From assembly GCA_026395295.1 (NCBI GenBank), contig JAPLYZ010000020.1:1-48706 (forward strand): a stretch of DNA of 48,706 nucleotides, read 5' to 3'. Position 1 is the first letter of the stretch. Each line of letters begins with the position of its first letter. This document shows positions 36,199-45,522 of the stretch, piece after piece. The DNA is from Candidatus Staskawiczbacteria bacterium. Its GTDB lineage: Bacteria > Patescibacteriota > Minisyncoccia > Minisyncoccales > Staskawiczbacteraceae. The notes below the pieces were generated by a model, which was given only the letters and a program-made list of their open reading frames with translations, did not search any database and was not told where the DNA came from. The translations under genes were made by a program, and so were the position numbers.

Positions 36199-37815
36199 TT
36201 AGACGGGCAGCTCAACAATAAATGTTGACCCCTTTCCCACCCCTTCCGACTCTGCCCATATTTTTCCGTTGTGAGCTTTAATAATTTGACCCGACAAATA
36301 AAGTCCTATTCCCCTGCCCGATGAAAAAGTTTTTTTTGCTTCTTCGGTTCTCTCAAAGGTGTTATCAAAAAGTTTCGCCAGTCTTTCTTTTGCAATTCCC
36401 ATTCCTGTGTCTTCAATTTCAATCCTCACTTTATTACTTTCACTTTTCAACATCATTTTCACGCTGCCAACTTTTGTATATTTAACCGAGTTGTCAAAAA
36501 TATTTACCAAAGCCGCCTTTAATTTTGACTCATCGGCTTTTATTATGCAAGCCCCTTCGGGTTTTTCTAATGCCAGGTTAATTCCTTTTTTGTCTGCTTC
36601 AAGTTTCATGTCTCCAATAATTTCTTCTAATATGGGCGACAAATCAACGCCGTCTTTCAAAGAAACAACCTGCTTGCCCAGTTGAAATTGTGTAATATCC
36701 AAAAAGTCATTCACCATTTTAATCAAGCCGGTTGTTGACGTTTCAAACTTTCTTATAACTTCCTCTATCTTTTTTGGCACCTTGCCAAACGTTCCGCTAA
36801 GCAACAAATCGGCGTATCCTCTCATTGAAGTAAGCGGAGTTCTCAGGTGGTGCTGAATGGTCATCAAAAATTGATTCTTCACAGTGCTCAACGACTCCAA
36901 ATCCTCTTTGGCTTTTTTCTCCACCTCGTATGCCCTCTTAATCTCTTCCGCCAATTTTTCTATCTCCTCCCTCTGCCTGACTTCCCTTATGGCGCTTCGG
37001 ATAAGCAAAATGCCAAACACTATAACAATCAACAATATGCCTCCATTAAGCAAAAAATCCTGAAGACTTTCTGACAGCAAGGCTTTAATCAATAATAATA
37101 CCCATATTGAGAATGTTAATAATTCTGCCGCGATAACCTTACCATTAAAAAGATGATGTTTCAACGCTGCATAACTTATAAAAATTACATATAAAACAAC
37201 AAAATAATTACCGAAAGGATAAACGTTAAACAGCTGGGGTAAAAAATTTGTTATTCCACCGCCTGCTCCGAATAGTAATGCCAATAATATATAATCTATT
37301 TGTCTTTTTTGTATCAGCGATGCTCCTTTTCTTCTCTGAATAAATAAAAATCCGCTCCAAATTAGATAACTAGCGAAAAGACCGAAAAACAAATAATATA
37401 GTGGTCCTACTTCGATCCAATAATTGAACCCCGCTCCTGGTGGCACCCCTTTTACAAAAAACTTCGTAAAAAAGTTTGATAATACAAAGAACAAAGCAAA
37501 AAAATAGCCAATTATTAAAATAATTTTTTCTCTAATATTTTTTTCATCCTCCAAAAAAAGTATGGTAAAATGATAATAAAAAATTGGAATAAATATAGCA
37601 CCAACATTGAGAATTTTATTCCAGATTAATGCGCTAGAATAATTTGGTGAAGAAATCTCCATACCCAGCGAAAAACTCCACAAAGCTATGCTGAATGTCG
37701 TTAAAAACCACAATTTATTAGTCTTGGCTTTGAAATTTTCTAAAACAACAAAACATCCGAAAATGAGGCTGGAGATAGCCGTAATAAAACAAGATATTGT
37801 AAAGACTGGTAACAT
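36199..37815 (-). CDS. Sensor histidine kinase with multi-TM N-terminus
   Basis: FLMTIQHHLRTPLTSMRGYADLL (H box), NIFDNSVKYT (N box), IEDTGMGIAKE, SSGRGIGLYLS. Confidence 0.95.
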   Translation of the reverse strand: MLPVFTISCFITAISSLIFGCFVVLENFKAKTNKLWFLTTFSIALWSFSLGMEISSPNYSSALIWNKILNVGAIFIPIFYYHFTILFLEDEKNIREKIILIIGYFFALFFVLSNFFTKFFVKGVPPGAGFNYWIEVGPLYYLFFGLFASYLIWSGFLFIQRRKGASLIQKRQIDYILLALLFGAGGGITNFLPQLFNVYPFGNYFVVLYVIFISYAALKHHLFNGKVIAAELLTFSIWVLLLIKALLSESLQDFLLNGGILLIVIVFGILLIRSAIREVRQREEIEKLAEEIKRAYEVEKKAKEDLESLSTVKNQFLMTIQHHLRTPLTSMRGYADLLLSGTFGKVPKKIEEVIRKFETSTTGLIKMVNDFLDITQFQLGKQVVSLKDGVDLSPILEEIIGDMKLEADKKGINLALEKPEGACIIKADESKLKAALVNIFDNSVKYTKVGSVKMMLKSESNKVRIEIEDTGMGIAKERLAKLFDNTFERTEEAKKTFSSGRGIGLYLSGQIIKAHNGKIWAESEGVGKGSTFIVELPV

Positions 37816-37817
37816 TT

Positions 37818-38969
37818 TTATTGATTTAATTCTTCATTAATATATTCTATTGTTTCCCTTACGCTCGGCGGACATTTATCTAGGTTTTTTATTCCATGTT
37901 TTATAGCAAAATTTCTAGCGCAGAATCCTATACATACATTTTTTTCTAAATTTGAAAATTCTAAGTCATCTGCTCTACCTATTATTATATTAATCTTTTC
38001 TTTGCCTAGAGCAGCTTTTTTGATAAATTTTAAATTTTTAAAAGGTTGTTTTTTTACGTGCTTACCGTATTCTTTCAGCACAGTTATACATCGAGAACAA
38101 CTTTTGGTCGGCCATACATATATATTTTTTAAAAATTTCTGAAATTTCTCGGCCCTTATAAAATCATAAATTTTATATTTGGAAACAGCTTCAAGGGTAT
38201 TGTTGGTAGGATAATTACCAACTCTTAACTTTTGAGCAGCTGCAATGTGCAATATTTTTTTGCAATCAAACCCCAACAAATAAGCTGTCAGCGAGTCTAG
38301 TTCCACCATATCATCTCCGGCTAATATCAAATTCAGTTTTCTACTCTTCCCATCATGAGGACCATTCCCCTCCATGGCGATAATACCGTCTATTATGCTT
38401 ATGTTTGGTTTCACGGACTTCCCAATATGTGCGATATAATCATCTAAATCATTTTTATGGATATTTACCCTATCCATCGGCGATACAATTCCCATTTGGT
38501 TTTTTAAAGATAAACTAACATCAGTTTCCATATGGGATTTCATTTTGGCCAGATTGATATAAAAATCTACTTCTTGCAAAATTTTGGGTACTGAAAATTT
38601 TACTCCGTTGGATTCGACTGTATTTTGTTCGATATCGTCGATATTCAGTATATTAACCCCTTTAATATCACGCAAAGAAGCGAAACCGCCCTTATTAATA
38701 ATTCTCTCAAATGGAAAGGTCTTTTCTTTTATCCCCAAAAGTGCCCCATGACCAATAATAATTTTTCTGGCTCCGTTCTTGATTAAAAATTTCGACAATT
38801 CCCGTAAAAAAATTGGGTCCGTATTCTCGCCCTGTATTATAGGCGGCCTTGCTGAAAAATTAGGTTTAATAAAAATATTTCCTCTAGGAGAATAATTAAA
38901 ATGCTCAAAAATTTTTGCAAAGCTATCTTGCAAGGTTTTACCAGTTTCTCTTAGAACGATTATGGACAT
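37818..38969 (-). CDS. DUF362-domain protein
   Basis: NIFIKPNFSARPP, INLAKMKSHMETDVSLSLKNQMGIV, IIDGIIAMEGNGPHDGK. Confidence 0.85.
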   Translation of the reverse strand: MSIIVLRETGKTLQDSFAKIFEHFNYSPRGNIFIKPNFSARPPIIQGENTDPIFLRELSKFLIKNGARKIIIGHGALLGIKEKTFPFERIINKGGFASLRDIKGVNILNIDDIEQNTVESNGVKFSVPKILQEVDFYINLAKMKSHMETDVSLSLKNQMGIVSPMDRVNIHKNDLDDYIAHIGKSVKPNISIIDGIIAMEGNGPHDGKSRKLNLILAGDDMVELDSLTAYLLGFDCKKILHIAAAQKLRVGNYPTNNTLEAVSKYKIYDFIRAEKFQKFLKNIYVWPTKSCSRCITVLKEYGKHVKKQPFKNLKFIKKAALGKEKINIIIGRADDLEFSNLEKNVCIGFCARNFAIKHGIKNLDKCPPSVRETIEYINEELNQ

Positions 38970-39026
38970 ACGTTTAATTTATTTATTATATCATCTATAT
39001 TCATTAAAATAAAATCAATACACCAT

Positions 39027-39422
39027 TTAATTCCATGGAAATTTAAAACATTCCTCGTCATATAAACAATAATCCGCTCCTCCATTTATCGCGAATGTTT
39101 TTATACTTTTTGCACCTTTAAGATATTTTGAAGCTACTTTAAAAGTTGTTCCTGTCCTGCTTATATCGTCAACTAGAAGTATATTTTTGCCACTAAAATT
39201 AAATTCTAGCTTTTTTATTAATTTGGGGTGCTTGAACGTAATTTTGTTTTCATCATCCCTGAACCTTAACCACACCAGCTCTAATTTTTTTTTTATTTTT
39301 TTAGAAACTAAAAAACCAGGAATCACTCCTCCTCTAGCAATCGCAACTATCAAATCAAATTCCTCCTGGAAAATAACACTATCCAGTCTATTTTTAATTT
39401 GTTTCCAACTCTTTCTTTCCAT
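39027..39422 (-). CDS. Phosphoribosyltransferase family protein
   Basis: LIVAIARGGVIPGFLVSKKI, KNILLVDDISRTGTTFKVASKYL. Confidence 0.92.
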   Translation of the reverse strand: MERKSWKQIKNRLDSVIFQEEFDLIVAIARGGVIPGFLVSKKIKKKLELVWLRFRDDENKITFKHPKLIKKLEFNFSGKNILLVDDISRTGTTFKVASKYLKGAKSIKTFAINGGADYCLYDEECFKFPWN

Positions 39423-39954
39423 ATCTGCTGATAAATTTTAGTAATATATACCCTCCAATTATTTCAAAAAACAAACCGGGATAGCCCAATACCACATCAG
39501 CCATAGATAAGGTTAGATTGTGCGTGAACAAATGAATTATTGTTGAACCAATAAGCTGATAGCTGAAAACAATTAAAACTATGGTCACTATGGATAATTT
39601 TCCGCTCATTCTGGCAAAAAAGCTTGCCGTTAATGATAACAAAACCCCTTTTATAATCACGAATGGTAATATGGTCAGCATCGGCATTCCGGTTAAAAAA
39701 AAGCTTATAAACACCGACGATATTGCGGTTATAATTCCAACCTTCCATCCAAATTTATAGGCCCCGATAAGCACAAAAAAATAAACAGGCAGAATAATTT
39801 GCCCGACCATATAAAAATGATGAAGTGCATACGGTAATGCAATACTTCCCGCGACCAGCGCTAAAGATAGAATATATGTTCTGTATTCAGTTAAACCTAA
39901 ATCTAAACACAAAAATTTTGAATTCAGAGATAAAGTTTTTTGATTTTTTTCCAT
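39394..39954 (-). CDS. Integral membrane protein, possibly ECF-type substrate-binding
   Basis: 5-6 TM segments, 186 aa. Confidence 0.55.
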   Translation of the reverse strand: MEKNQKTLSLNSKFLCLDLGLTEYRTYILSLALVAGSIALPYALHHFYMVGQIILPVYFFVLIGAYKFGWKVGIITAISSVFISFFLTGMPMLTILPFVIIKGVLLSLTASFFARMSGKLSIVTIVLIVFSYQLIGSTIIHLFTHNLTLSMADVVLGYPGLFFEIIGGYILLKFISRYGKKELETN

Positions 39955-39963
39955 TTTTAAAAA

Positions 39964-40572
39964 TCAATTAACTAGTTTTTTTATTTCTTCCATTATAGTA
40001 TCTGTTATCTCGCGGAGGACATTCTCATTACCTTCCTCCCTATAATATTTATCAAAATATAGGGGCTCACCTATGTTAATCCTGATACTTTTCTTAAGTT
40101 TCGGAAATTTATCATGGCGAGACATAACTTCATAGGCCCCTGATATGCCCACCGGTACAACGGGCACCCTTGCCTTTAAAGCAAACTTAGCGACACCAGA
40201 AAAAGTCTTCCCTATTTTCCCATCAGCTGACCTGGTTCCCTCGGGAAAAATCCCTAAAATTTTTCCATTTTCCAAAACTAAAAGGGCCTTTTTGTAAACT
40301 TCTTTTTTATCCGGACTATCCCTATCAACCCTAATCTGCCCAGTGCTAACCATTAATGGATACCAAAATTTGCTTTTATAAAATTTTTCTGCCGCTAAAA
40401 AATAAATCCGCCTGGGCAGAACAGAAACTAGAGATATAAAATCAAAATAACTGGAATGATTGGCCGCGACAATAAATGCGCCATCGCGAGGCAAATTTTT
40501 TAGACCATCTATTTTTTTTATCCAGATTAGCCTAACCAACCAACCGAGAGTTGTCTTGATAATCCAATACAT
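39964..40572 (-). CDS. 1-acyl-sn-glycerol-3-phosphate acyltransferase (PlsC-like)
   Basis: FIVAANHSSYFDF (HX4D-like), ILGIFPEGTRSADGKI, VPVVPVGI. Confidence 0.92.
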   Translation of the reverse strand: MYWIIKTTLGWLVRLIWIKKIDGLKNLPRDGAFIVAANHSSYFDFISLVSVLPRRIYFLAAEKFYKSKFWYPLMVSTGQIRVDRDSPDKKEVYKKALLVLENGKILGIFPEGTRSADGKIGKTFSGVAKFALKARVPVVPVGISGAYEVMSRHDKFPKLKKSIRINIGEPLYFDKYYREEGNENVLREITDTIMEEIKKLVN

Positions 40573-40595
40573 AATGCTTAAACTATTTTTAAAAA

Positions 40596-41240
40596 TTATT
40601 CGGGAGATTGGGCGATAATCATTAAACCGGGTTTTTTATCGCCGTGGTACGAGGTAAAAAGCGTTTTCTTGAAGCTGATAATTTTAAACCCCGCCTGCTT
40701 TATCAAATCTTTTATTTCCTGCGCGTAAAAATTATGGCTCCTGCACAATTCCTTGCCAGTGTCTTTGTCTTTCACAGACAGCGTGCCATATTCGCCGGTT
40801 ATTTTGGAATCTTCCTTATACCTGTCCTCAAACTTTTCACTCATTTCAAATTCGGCTATGTGCAAATGCCCGCCCTTTTCCATAATTGACCTTACTTTTT
40901 TCAGGCACTTTGCCCTGTCATTTTTTTTCAGCGAGCACAACAACCCCTGCAACAGCGCGCCCTTAAATTTTTTTTTAAATTTGGCTTTCAATATGTCGGC
41001 ACAATAAACCTCGGCGCCAAAAAGATAGGCGTCTTTGCTCAATTTTTCTATGGCCTCTTTGTTTATGTCTATTCCAATCGGACTCAACCCCCTGGTGGAG
41101 CATGAGTACAAAAACCTGCCCAGTCCACACCCGACCTCCAAAATTCTGTCCCCTTTTTTAAAATAACTCCAAAACTTTCCATCAACTCTTGTTGAAGACG
41201 GAATTTTTTCCGGAGGAATTCTCGCCCATAGTTTATCCAT
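40596..41240 (-). CDS. Class I SAM-dependent methyltransferase
   Basis: GDRILEVGCGLGRFLYSCSTRGLSPIGIDINKEAI. Confidence 0.88.
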   Translation of the reverse strand: MDKLWARIPPEKIPSSTRVDGKFWSYFKKGDRILEVGCGLGRFLYSCSTRGLSPIGIDINKEAIEKLSKDAYLFGAEVYCADILKAKFKKKFKGALLQGLLCSLKKNDRAKCLKKVRSIMEKGGHLHIAEFEMSEKFEDRYKEDSKITGEYGTLSVKDKDTGKELCRSHNFYAQEIKDLIKQAGFKIISFKKTLFTSYHGDKKPGLMIIAQSPE

Positions 41241-41327
41241 ATGCCTTTGTATGCTTATTATAATACGAACCGCAAAAAAGTGAAAGCCCCCGACCTGCCC
41301 GTCAAAATGCGTGTCGCTTTTGTCGGG

Positions 41328-42080
41328 TTATTTCTTGCTGTTTATTGCCTGCACATATTTGCAATAATCGCAGTCGGCTCCCGCCTCGGGAATTTTGTTA
41401 CCATTTAAGCACTTGTGCGCGTCAATAATGGTTTGCTCAACCCACGAGTCGTCGCCCTGGTAAGGAATAACTTTTATATCAAACTCCAGCTTGGCATCAA
41501 AGGCCTGTTTGTCGCTGTTGCCGTTGCAATAAACAAAATACCCGGTTTTAGAAACCTTAAACCCATTTTTACGAAACAGCCACTGATAAATTTCCATCTG
41601 TCTTTTATATCCAATTTGCCAATCGGCATCTAAACTGACCTCTTCGTCTTTTGACGTGGCTTTATAGTCCACAATCATCAGCTGGCCATTTTTATCTGCC
41701 CAAACATCGTCAACGCCTCCGGTTATCAGCAAATTTGTATCTTTATGCAAATGGGTTATTCCCCGCCTTAAGGCATCGCGCCATTCATCCATTCTCTTGT
41801 CTGCCAAAGGCACCGCGTCAATTTTATAGCGCTTCATTAAAGGATGAGCCGTGCCTTTTGCCCTGTGAATGTCAAACTCCTTTTTCAAAAGTTTATCAAC
41901 AGCCGAGTTCAAACTAAATGGAAACCCAGGTGGCCTGTCGGTGCCCAGCCTGCGGTCAAAATAAAAACAACGTGGACAATTTAAAAACAAATCAATCCTG
42001 CTTCTGCTCAACCTAAAAGGCTCTTTCGCCTTTGGGTCATACAAATTCCTCTGCCTATTTGGATTATAATAATTGCTCAT
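41328..42080 (-). CDS. PD-(D/E)XK nuclease-superfamily protein with Cys residues (RecB/Cas4-like)
   Basis: RLSRSRIDLFLNCPRCFYFDRRLG...DDVWADKNGQLMIVDYKATSK...QMEIYQWLF...CDYCKY. Confidence 0.8.
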   Translation of the reverse strand: MSNYYNPNRQRNLYDPKAKEPFRLSRSRIDLFLNCPRCFYFDRRLGTDRPPGFPFSLNSAVDKLLKKEFDIHRAKGTAHPLMKRYKIDAVPLADKRMDEWRDALRRGITHLHKDTNLLITGGVDDVWADKNGQLMIVDYKATSKDEEVSLDADWQIGYKRQMEIYQWLFRKNGFKVSKTGYFVYCNGNSDKQAFDAKLEFDIKVIPYQGDDSWVEQTIIDAHKCLNGNKIPEAGADCDYCKYVQAINSKK

Positions 42081-42088
42081 GTTTAAAT

Positions 42089-43036
42089 TTATTTTATTTT
42101 TTTCTGATTATATTTTTCCAACTCTTCTCTCACTCTTTTCTCCATTTCCAAATGTGAAACATTACCGACATCTTGCAAAATCTTTTTTTCGTTCAAAACC
42201 AAAAAATCATCCAATTTCTTAACCCAATTTTTCATGTACATAACTCTTTGCTCCACGCTTTGCAATTCGGCAAAAGACAGAAACTGTTCCACTAACAAAT
42301 TTAACCTTTTCAGTTCCAATTCTTCCAAATAATTTTTAGCAATTTGCGCCTGTTCGCGAGTTATAATCTTGCCCTTCCAGTTTGTCAGTCCCATATTTTC
42401 TTTTTGGCTGTTAATCCTCATAGAAACAATTTCCGCCGCGGTCAATCCGGTGATAGCATAATGAAATTTATTTTGTACTGTAGCATAAAACAATTTTGCG
42501 TAATCTGTTTTGAGGTTGTAGTCGGCGCTGGTGGCAAAGACATCGCGTACTTTTTGATAAAAATTGGCTTCTGAAGTTCTGATTATTCTAATCCTTTCTT
42601 CCCATTCTTGGAAATATGTCTTTTTCACTTTGCCTCCCGCCAATTTCTCATCATCCATAACAAAACCTTTTACAATATACTCTTTCAACTTCTGTGTCGC
42701 CCAAATTCTGAATTGCGTGCCTCTTAAAGAATTTATGCGATATCCTATAGAAATTATCGCATCCAAATTGTATATTTTAACTTGTCTTTTTACTTCTCTA
42801 TCGCCCTCCTTTTGAACTGCTAAGTAATCCTTAGTAGTTGCTTTTTCGCTCAATTCTGCGCTCTCAAAGATACTTTTAAGGTGAAAAATTATGTTTTCCA
42901 CAGAGCAATCAAAAAGCTCCGCCATCTGCCTTTGCGAAAGCCAGACAGTCTCCTCTTTCATTTGCACCTCAATCTTTGTTTCGCCATCTTCAGTGCTATA
43001 GATTATGATTTGATTATTTTTCTCCCGCTTATCCAT
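42089..43036 (-). CDS. RhuM family protein
   Basis: VQMKEETVWLSQRQMAELFDCSVENIIFHLKSIFESAEL...VKIYNLDAIISIGYRINSLRGTQFRIWATQKLKEYI. Confidence 0.92.
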   Translation of the reverse strand: MDKREKNNQIIIYSTEDGETKIEVQMKEETVWLSQRQMAELFDCSVENIIFHLKSIFESAELSEKATTKDYLAVQKEGDREVKRQVKIYNLDAIISIGYRINSLRGTQFRIWATQKLKEYIVKGFVMDDEKLAGGKVKKTYFQEWEERIRIIRTSEANFYQKVRDVFATSADYNLKTDYAKLFYATVQNKFHYAITGLTAAEIVSMRINSQKENMGLTNWKGKIITREQAQIAKNYLEELELKRLNLLVEQFLSFAELQSVEQRVMYMKNWVKKLDDFLVLNEKKILQDVGNVSHLEMEKRVREELEKYNQKKIK

Positions 43037-43173
43037 AGAATTATTTTTTATACTCTTCTTTTTTATACTTTTTTATAACCTGCTATTCTACTATAAAAAT
43101 TATTAGAACAGCTCCCCCATAGCCAGGTTATCGTATGACAACCCGTGTTTTCCCCTCCCCAATTATTTTTTAT

Positions 43174-44682
43174 CTAATTAATGTCGGGCAAGTACAACCC
43201 TAAAATATCTAAAACGGTTTTTTTGTTCTCAGAAGATAAAAAATTTAAAACTAATTTTTTATACCCATCCTTAGCAAGATCAATCTTACCTTGAACTTGT
43301 CTTACTAATCCCTTATGTGGGTAAACTTTTAAAATCTCTACTATGTCTTCGCTATTTGGTAATGATACGTTTGAAAATTCCTCGTCTATTTTACCAAACA
43401 TAGTACTTTTGAAAACTTCACAATCCTCTACATTTTTTACAGCATCAAAACCTTCGTTTATTATACACCGAATATGGTGTTTCGCGATTTTAAATTTTGT
43501 AAATTCTATATTTTCTGTATAAATTTTCTTAATTACAGTAATAATTTCCTCTTTTTTTTCTGGTTGCGATAAGTGATTGCAAACCAATTCTATTATCCCT
43601 GGTAATAGAAACAAGTTTTCTACTTCATTCAAACCACAGCAAAATATGCCGTCACTTTTTAGTTTATCTATTTGGCTTTGTGAACGAAAATCCCTATCTA
43701 TAAGACCAAAAACTTGTTTATCATGTAAATCATCATTATCTTTCAAACCATTTACCGATTCTATTACTTTTTTACAGGAACCCCGCGCAATAATCGTAAA
43801 TCCATCGTAAAACGATTGATAAATTTGCGTATCAAGAGAACCCTTGTTCCCTTCAACAAAAATAATCGGCTTTCTACTACCTATTATTTCTAGGTAAAGG
43901 TCTTCGGGTATAACTTCGTTGGAGTCTACCTCCTTCCATTCCCACTGGTTGATTCTGTAACTTTTTATCCAAATAATTTTGTTAGTGGGTTTTCTAGCGG
44001 CAAAATCAAGGTCGTGGGTTATATAAACAAAAATACAATCGCTTCTTTGTTCTTCGAGTTTATTCCACAATCTTACCATCAAAGATTTGTGTAGATGAAG
44101 CTCCGGTTCATCAATAATTAAAATACAATTTTCATCAGCCAAAAGAATTTGAGATATAAGATACAGCCCAACTTTTTCACCGTCACTCATTTCCGTACCA
44201 GAAAATTCGCTACCTTCATTTAGAATACGCACCCTATCATTCTCTAATTTTAAAACTCTGTGTGGAAAAATAAAATTCCAGACCTCAATTACCTTCTCTT
44301 TCACAGAACCTTGGAGTTCTTCGTGCTTTATCCCACCTTTTGTTTTGATGTGGTCAATCACTTTTTCATTTCTCCTTGATTCTTCGGCGAATATAGATAC
44401 TAATACTTGCTGATAATCATTTTCCGGTTGAACTGGGCTTTGATTTTTAAACATGGTTTTTAAATTCATACCTGCGGTTTCAAAATCTTGTCTCTGGACA
44501 ACTTCACTTAACTGTAAATATCTTTGAGCAGAAATTCTCTTTGTAGGATTATTTATTTGTTCAATCCTTGAGCCGAATCTTGTCTTGCCGGAACCGTTCG
44601 CACCAACAATTATTATACTTTTTTCAATCCCCATCGTTATTTTATCTGCACTATTAGGTTTTGGAAAATTAATATTCTTCAT
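43174..44682 (-). CDS. AAA (ABC/OLD-like) ATPase with C-terminal DUF4435/TOPRIM-like domain
   Basis: IIVGANGSGKT (Walker A), MSDGEKVGLYLISQILLADENCILIIDEPELHLHKS (signature and Walker B), then KPIIFVEGNKGSLDTQIYQ...VFGLIDRDFRSQSQIDKLKSDGIFCCGLNEVENLFLLP. Confidence 0.85.
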   Translation of the reverse strand: MKNINFPKPNSADKITMGIEKSIIIVGANGSGKTRFGSRIEQINNPTKRISAQRYLQLSEVVQRQDFETAGMNLKTMFKNQSPVQPENDYQQVLVSIFAEESRRNEKVIDHIKTKGGIKHEELQGSVKEKVIEVWNFIFPHRVLKLENDRVRILNEGSEFSGTEMSDGEKVGLYLISQILLADENCILIIDEPELHLHKSLMVRLWNKLEEQRSDCIFVYITHDLDFAARKPTNKIIWIKSYRINQWEWKEVDSNEVIPEDLYLEIIGSRKPIIFVEGNKGSLDTQIYQSFYDGFTIIARGSCKKVIESVNGLKDNDDLHDKQVFGLIDRDFRSQSQIDKLKSDGIFCCGLNEVENLFLLPGIIELVCNHLSQPEKKEEIITVIKKIYTENIEFTKFKIAKHHIRCIINEGFDAVKNVEDCEVFKSTMFGKIDEEFSNVSLPNSEDIVEILKVYPHKGLVRQVQGKIDLAKDGYKKLVLNFLSSENKKTVLDILGLYLPDIN

Positions 44683-44785
44683 ATTCGTATTTCTTAATTA
44701 ATTACTCACTTCCTTTTACTTCCGTTTATTATATAATGAACGAAAGGCGAGGCATAGCCCCGTCACAAGTTCTGCAATAAAGTCC

Positions 44786-44989
44786 CTATTTGCCTTTTAT
44801 CAGGTCATTTAGGGATTTTATTTTATGTTTCTTGAGAAAATTCCCAAGTAGCATATCGTCTCGAACATGAAAATCTCTGCCGTACTGCTCCTCGATGGTA
44901 CCCATATGGGTACCATCGCGTTTATCACGCAATTCTCCATCTTTGTTGCGAGTACGGTAGCCTTTCATGCCTTCAGCGTCTTTTGCCAT
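44786..44989 (-). CDS. Small hypothetical protein containing a 26-bp perfect palindrome in its coding sequence
   Basis: 67-aa ORF MAKDAEGMKGYRTRNKDGELRDKRDGTHMGTIEEQYGRDF... Confidence 0.5.
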   Translation of the reverse strand: MAKDAEGMKGYRTRNKDGELRDKRDGTHMGTIEEQYGRDFHVRDDMLLGNFLKKHKIKSLNDLIKGK

Positions 44990-45191
44990 AATACTTCACT
45001 GCCGTATCTCGGCGATTTGCTTAATAAGGAAGGCTCGACTATTTCTTCCTGACCGTTTATGCGGTCCTCCTGTATAACCACTTCGTATCAGAATAGTCGA
45101 GATTATGATGTGACGAGGCCACCCTCATCTAGCATTTTACTCCAACGAAAACGTCTGTCAAATCATTTTCCCCCTCTTATAGTCTGTGGAT

Positions 45192-45225
45192 AAATAAAAA
45201 CAGACTCTTTGGTCTGTTTTTATTT
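45192..45225 (-). terminator. Terminator of the R-M cluster
   Basis: AAATAAAAACAGAC-N6-GTCTGTTTTTATTT. Confidence 0.7.
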
Positions 45226-45234
45226 ATTTTTCAA

Positions 45235-45522
45235 TTAATTCCCTTTACAAAAAGCGAGATATTTTTTCTGAGCCTCCATAACTTTTTTTCTTTTATTCTC
45301 TAGTTCTTTTCTCATTTCTTGTCTCTTTTCGAATTCTACTTGAGTGTCTCCCCTTGTTGCCATTTTTACTAATTTCCCACCCATCCATATAGAAAAAAAT
45401 TGTGAAAAATACTCGTGACATCTATTTTCAAAGTCAATGTAGTCTTCAACTAATTTTGTGTATTCCTTCAAATAATCTTCTTTACCCTTGTTTTCGATTT
45501 TCATATTTTTTATTTCTCCCAA
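45235..45522 (-). CDS. Small coiled-coil hypothetical protein linked to the R-M genes
   Basis: 95-aa ORF overlapping the end of the HNH gene. Confidence 0.5.
   Translation of the reverse strand: MGEIKNMKIENKGKEDYLKEYTKLVEDYIDFENRCHEYFSQFFSIWMGGKLVKMATRGDTQVEFEKRQEMRKELENKRKKVMEAQKKYLAFCKGN

Noticed and set aside
40991-41003. TGTCGGCACAATA as a sixth copy of the 12-mer
   Set aside because: Contains an extra G; not an exact copy, so not counted.
41285-41327. CCCGAC...GTCGGG hairpin between the methyltransferase and PD-(D/E)XK genes
   Set aside because: Best explained as an ordinary intergenic hairpin; no other signal.
43075-43131. 8-bp inverted repeat ATAACCTG/CAGGTTAT between the RhuM and AAA genes
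   Set aside because: Short stem and long loop in AT-rich DNA; not convincing without comparative data.
45185-45193. A further perfect DnaA box (TGTGGATAA) near the R-M terminator
   Set aside because: Single isolated 9-mer; expected occasionally by chance in an AT-rich window of this size.
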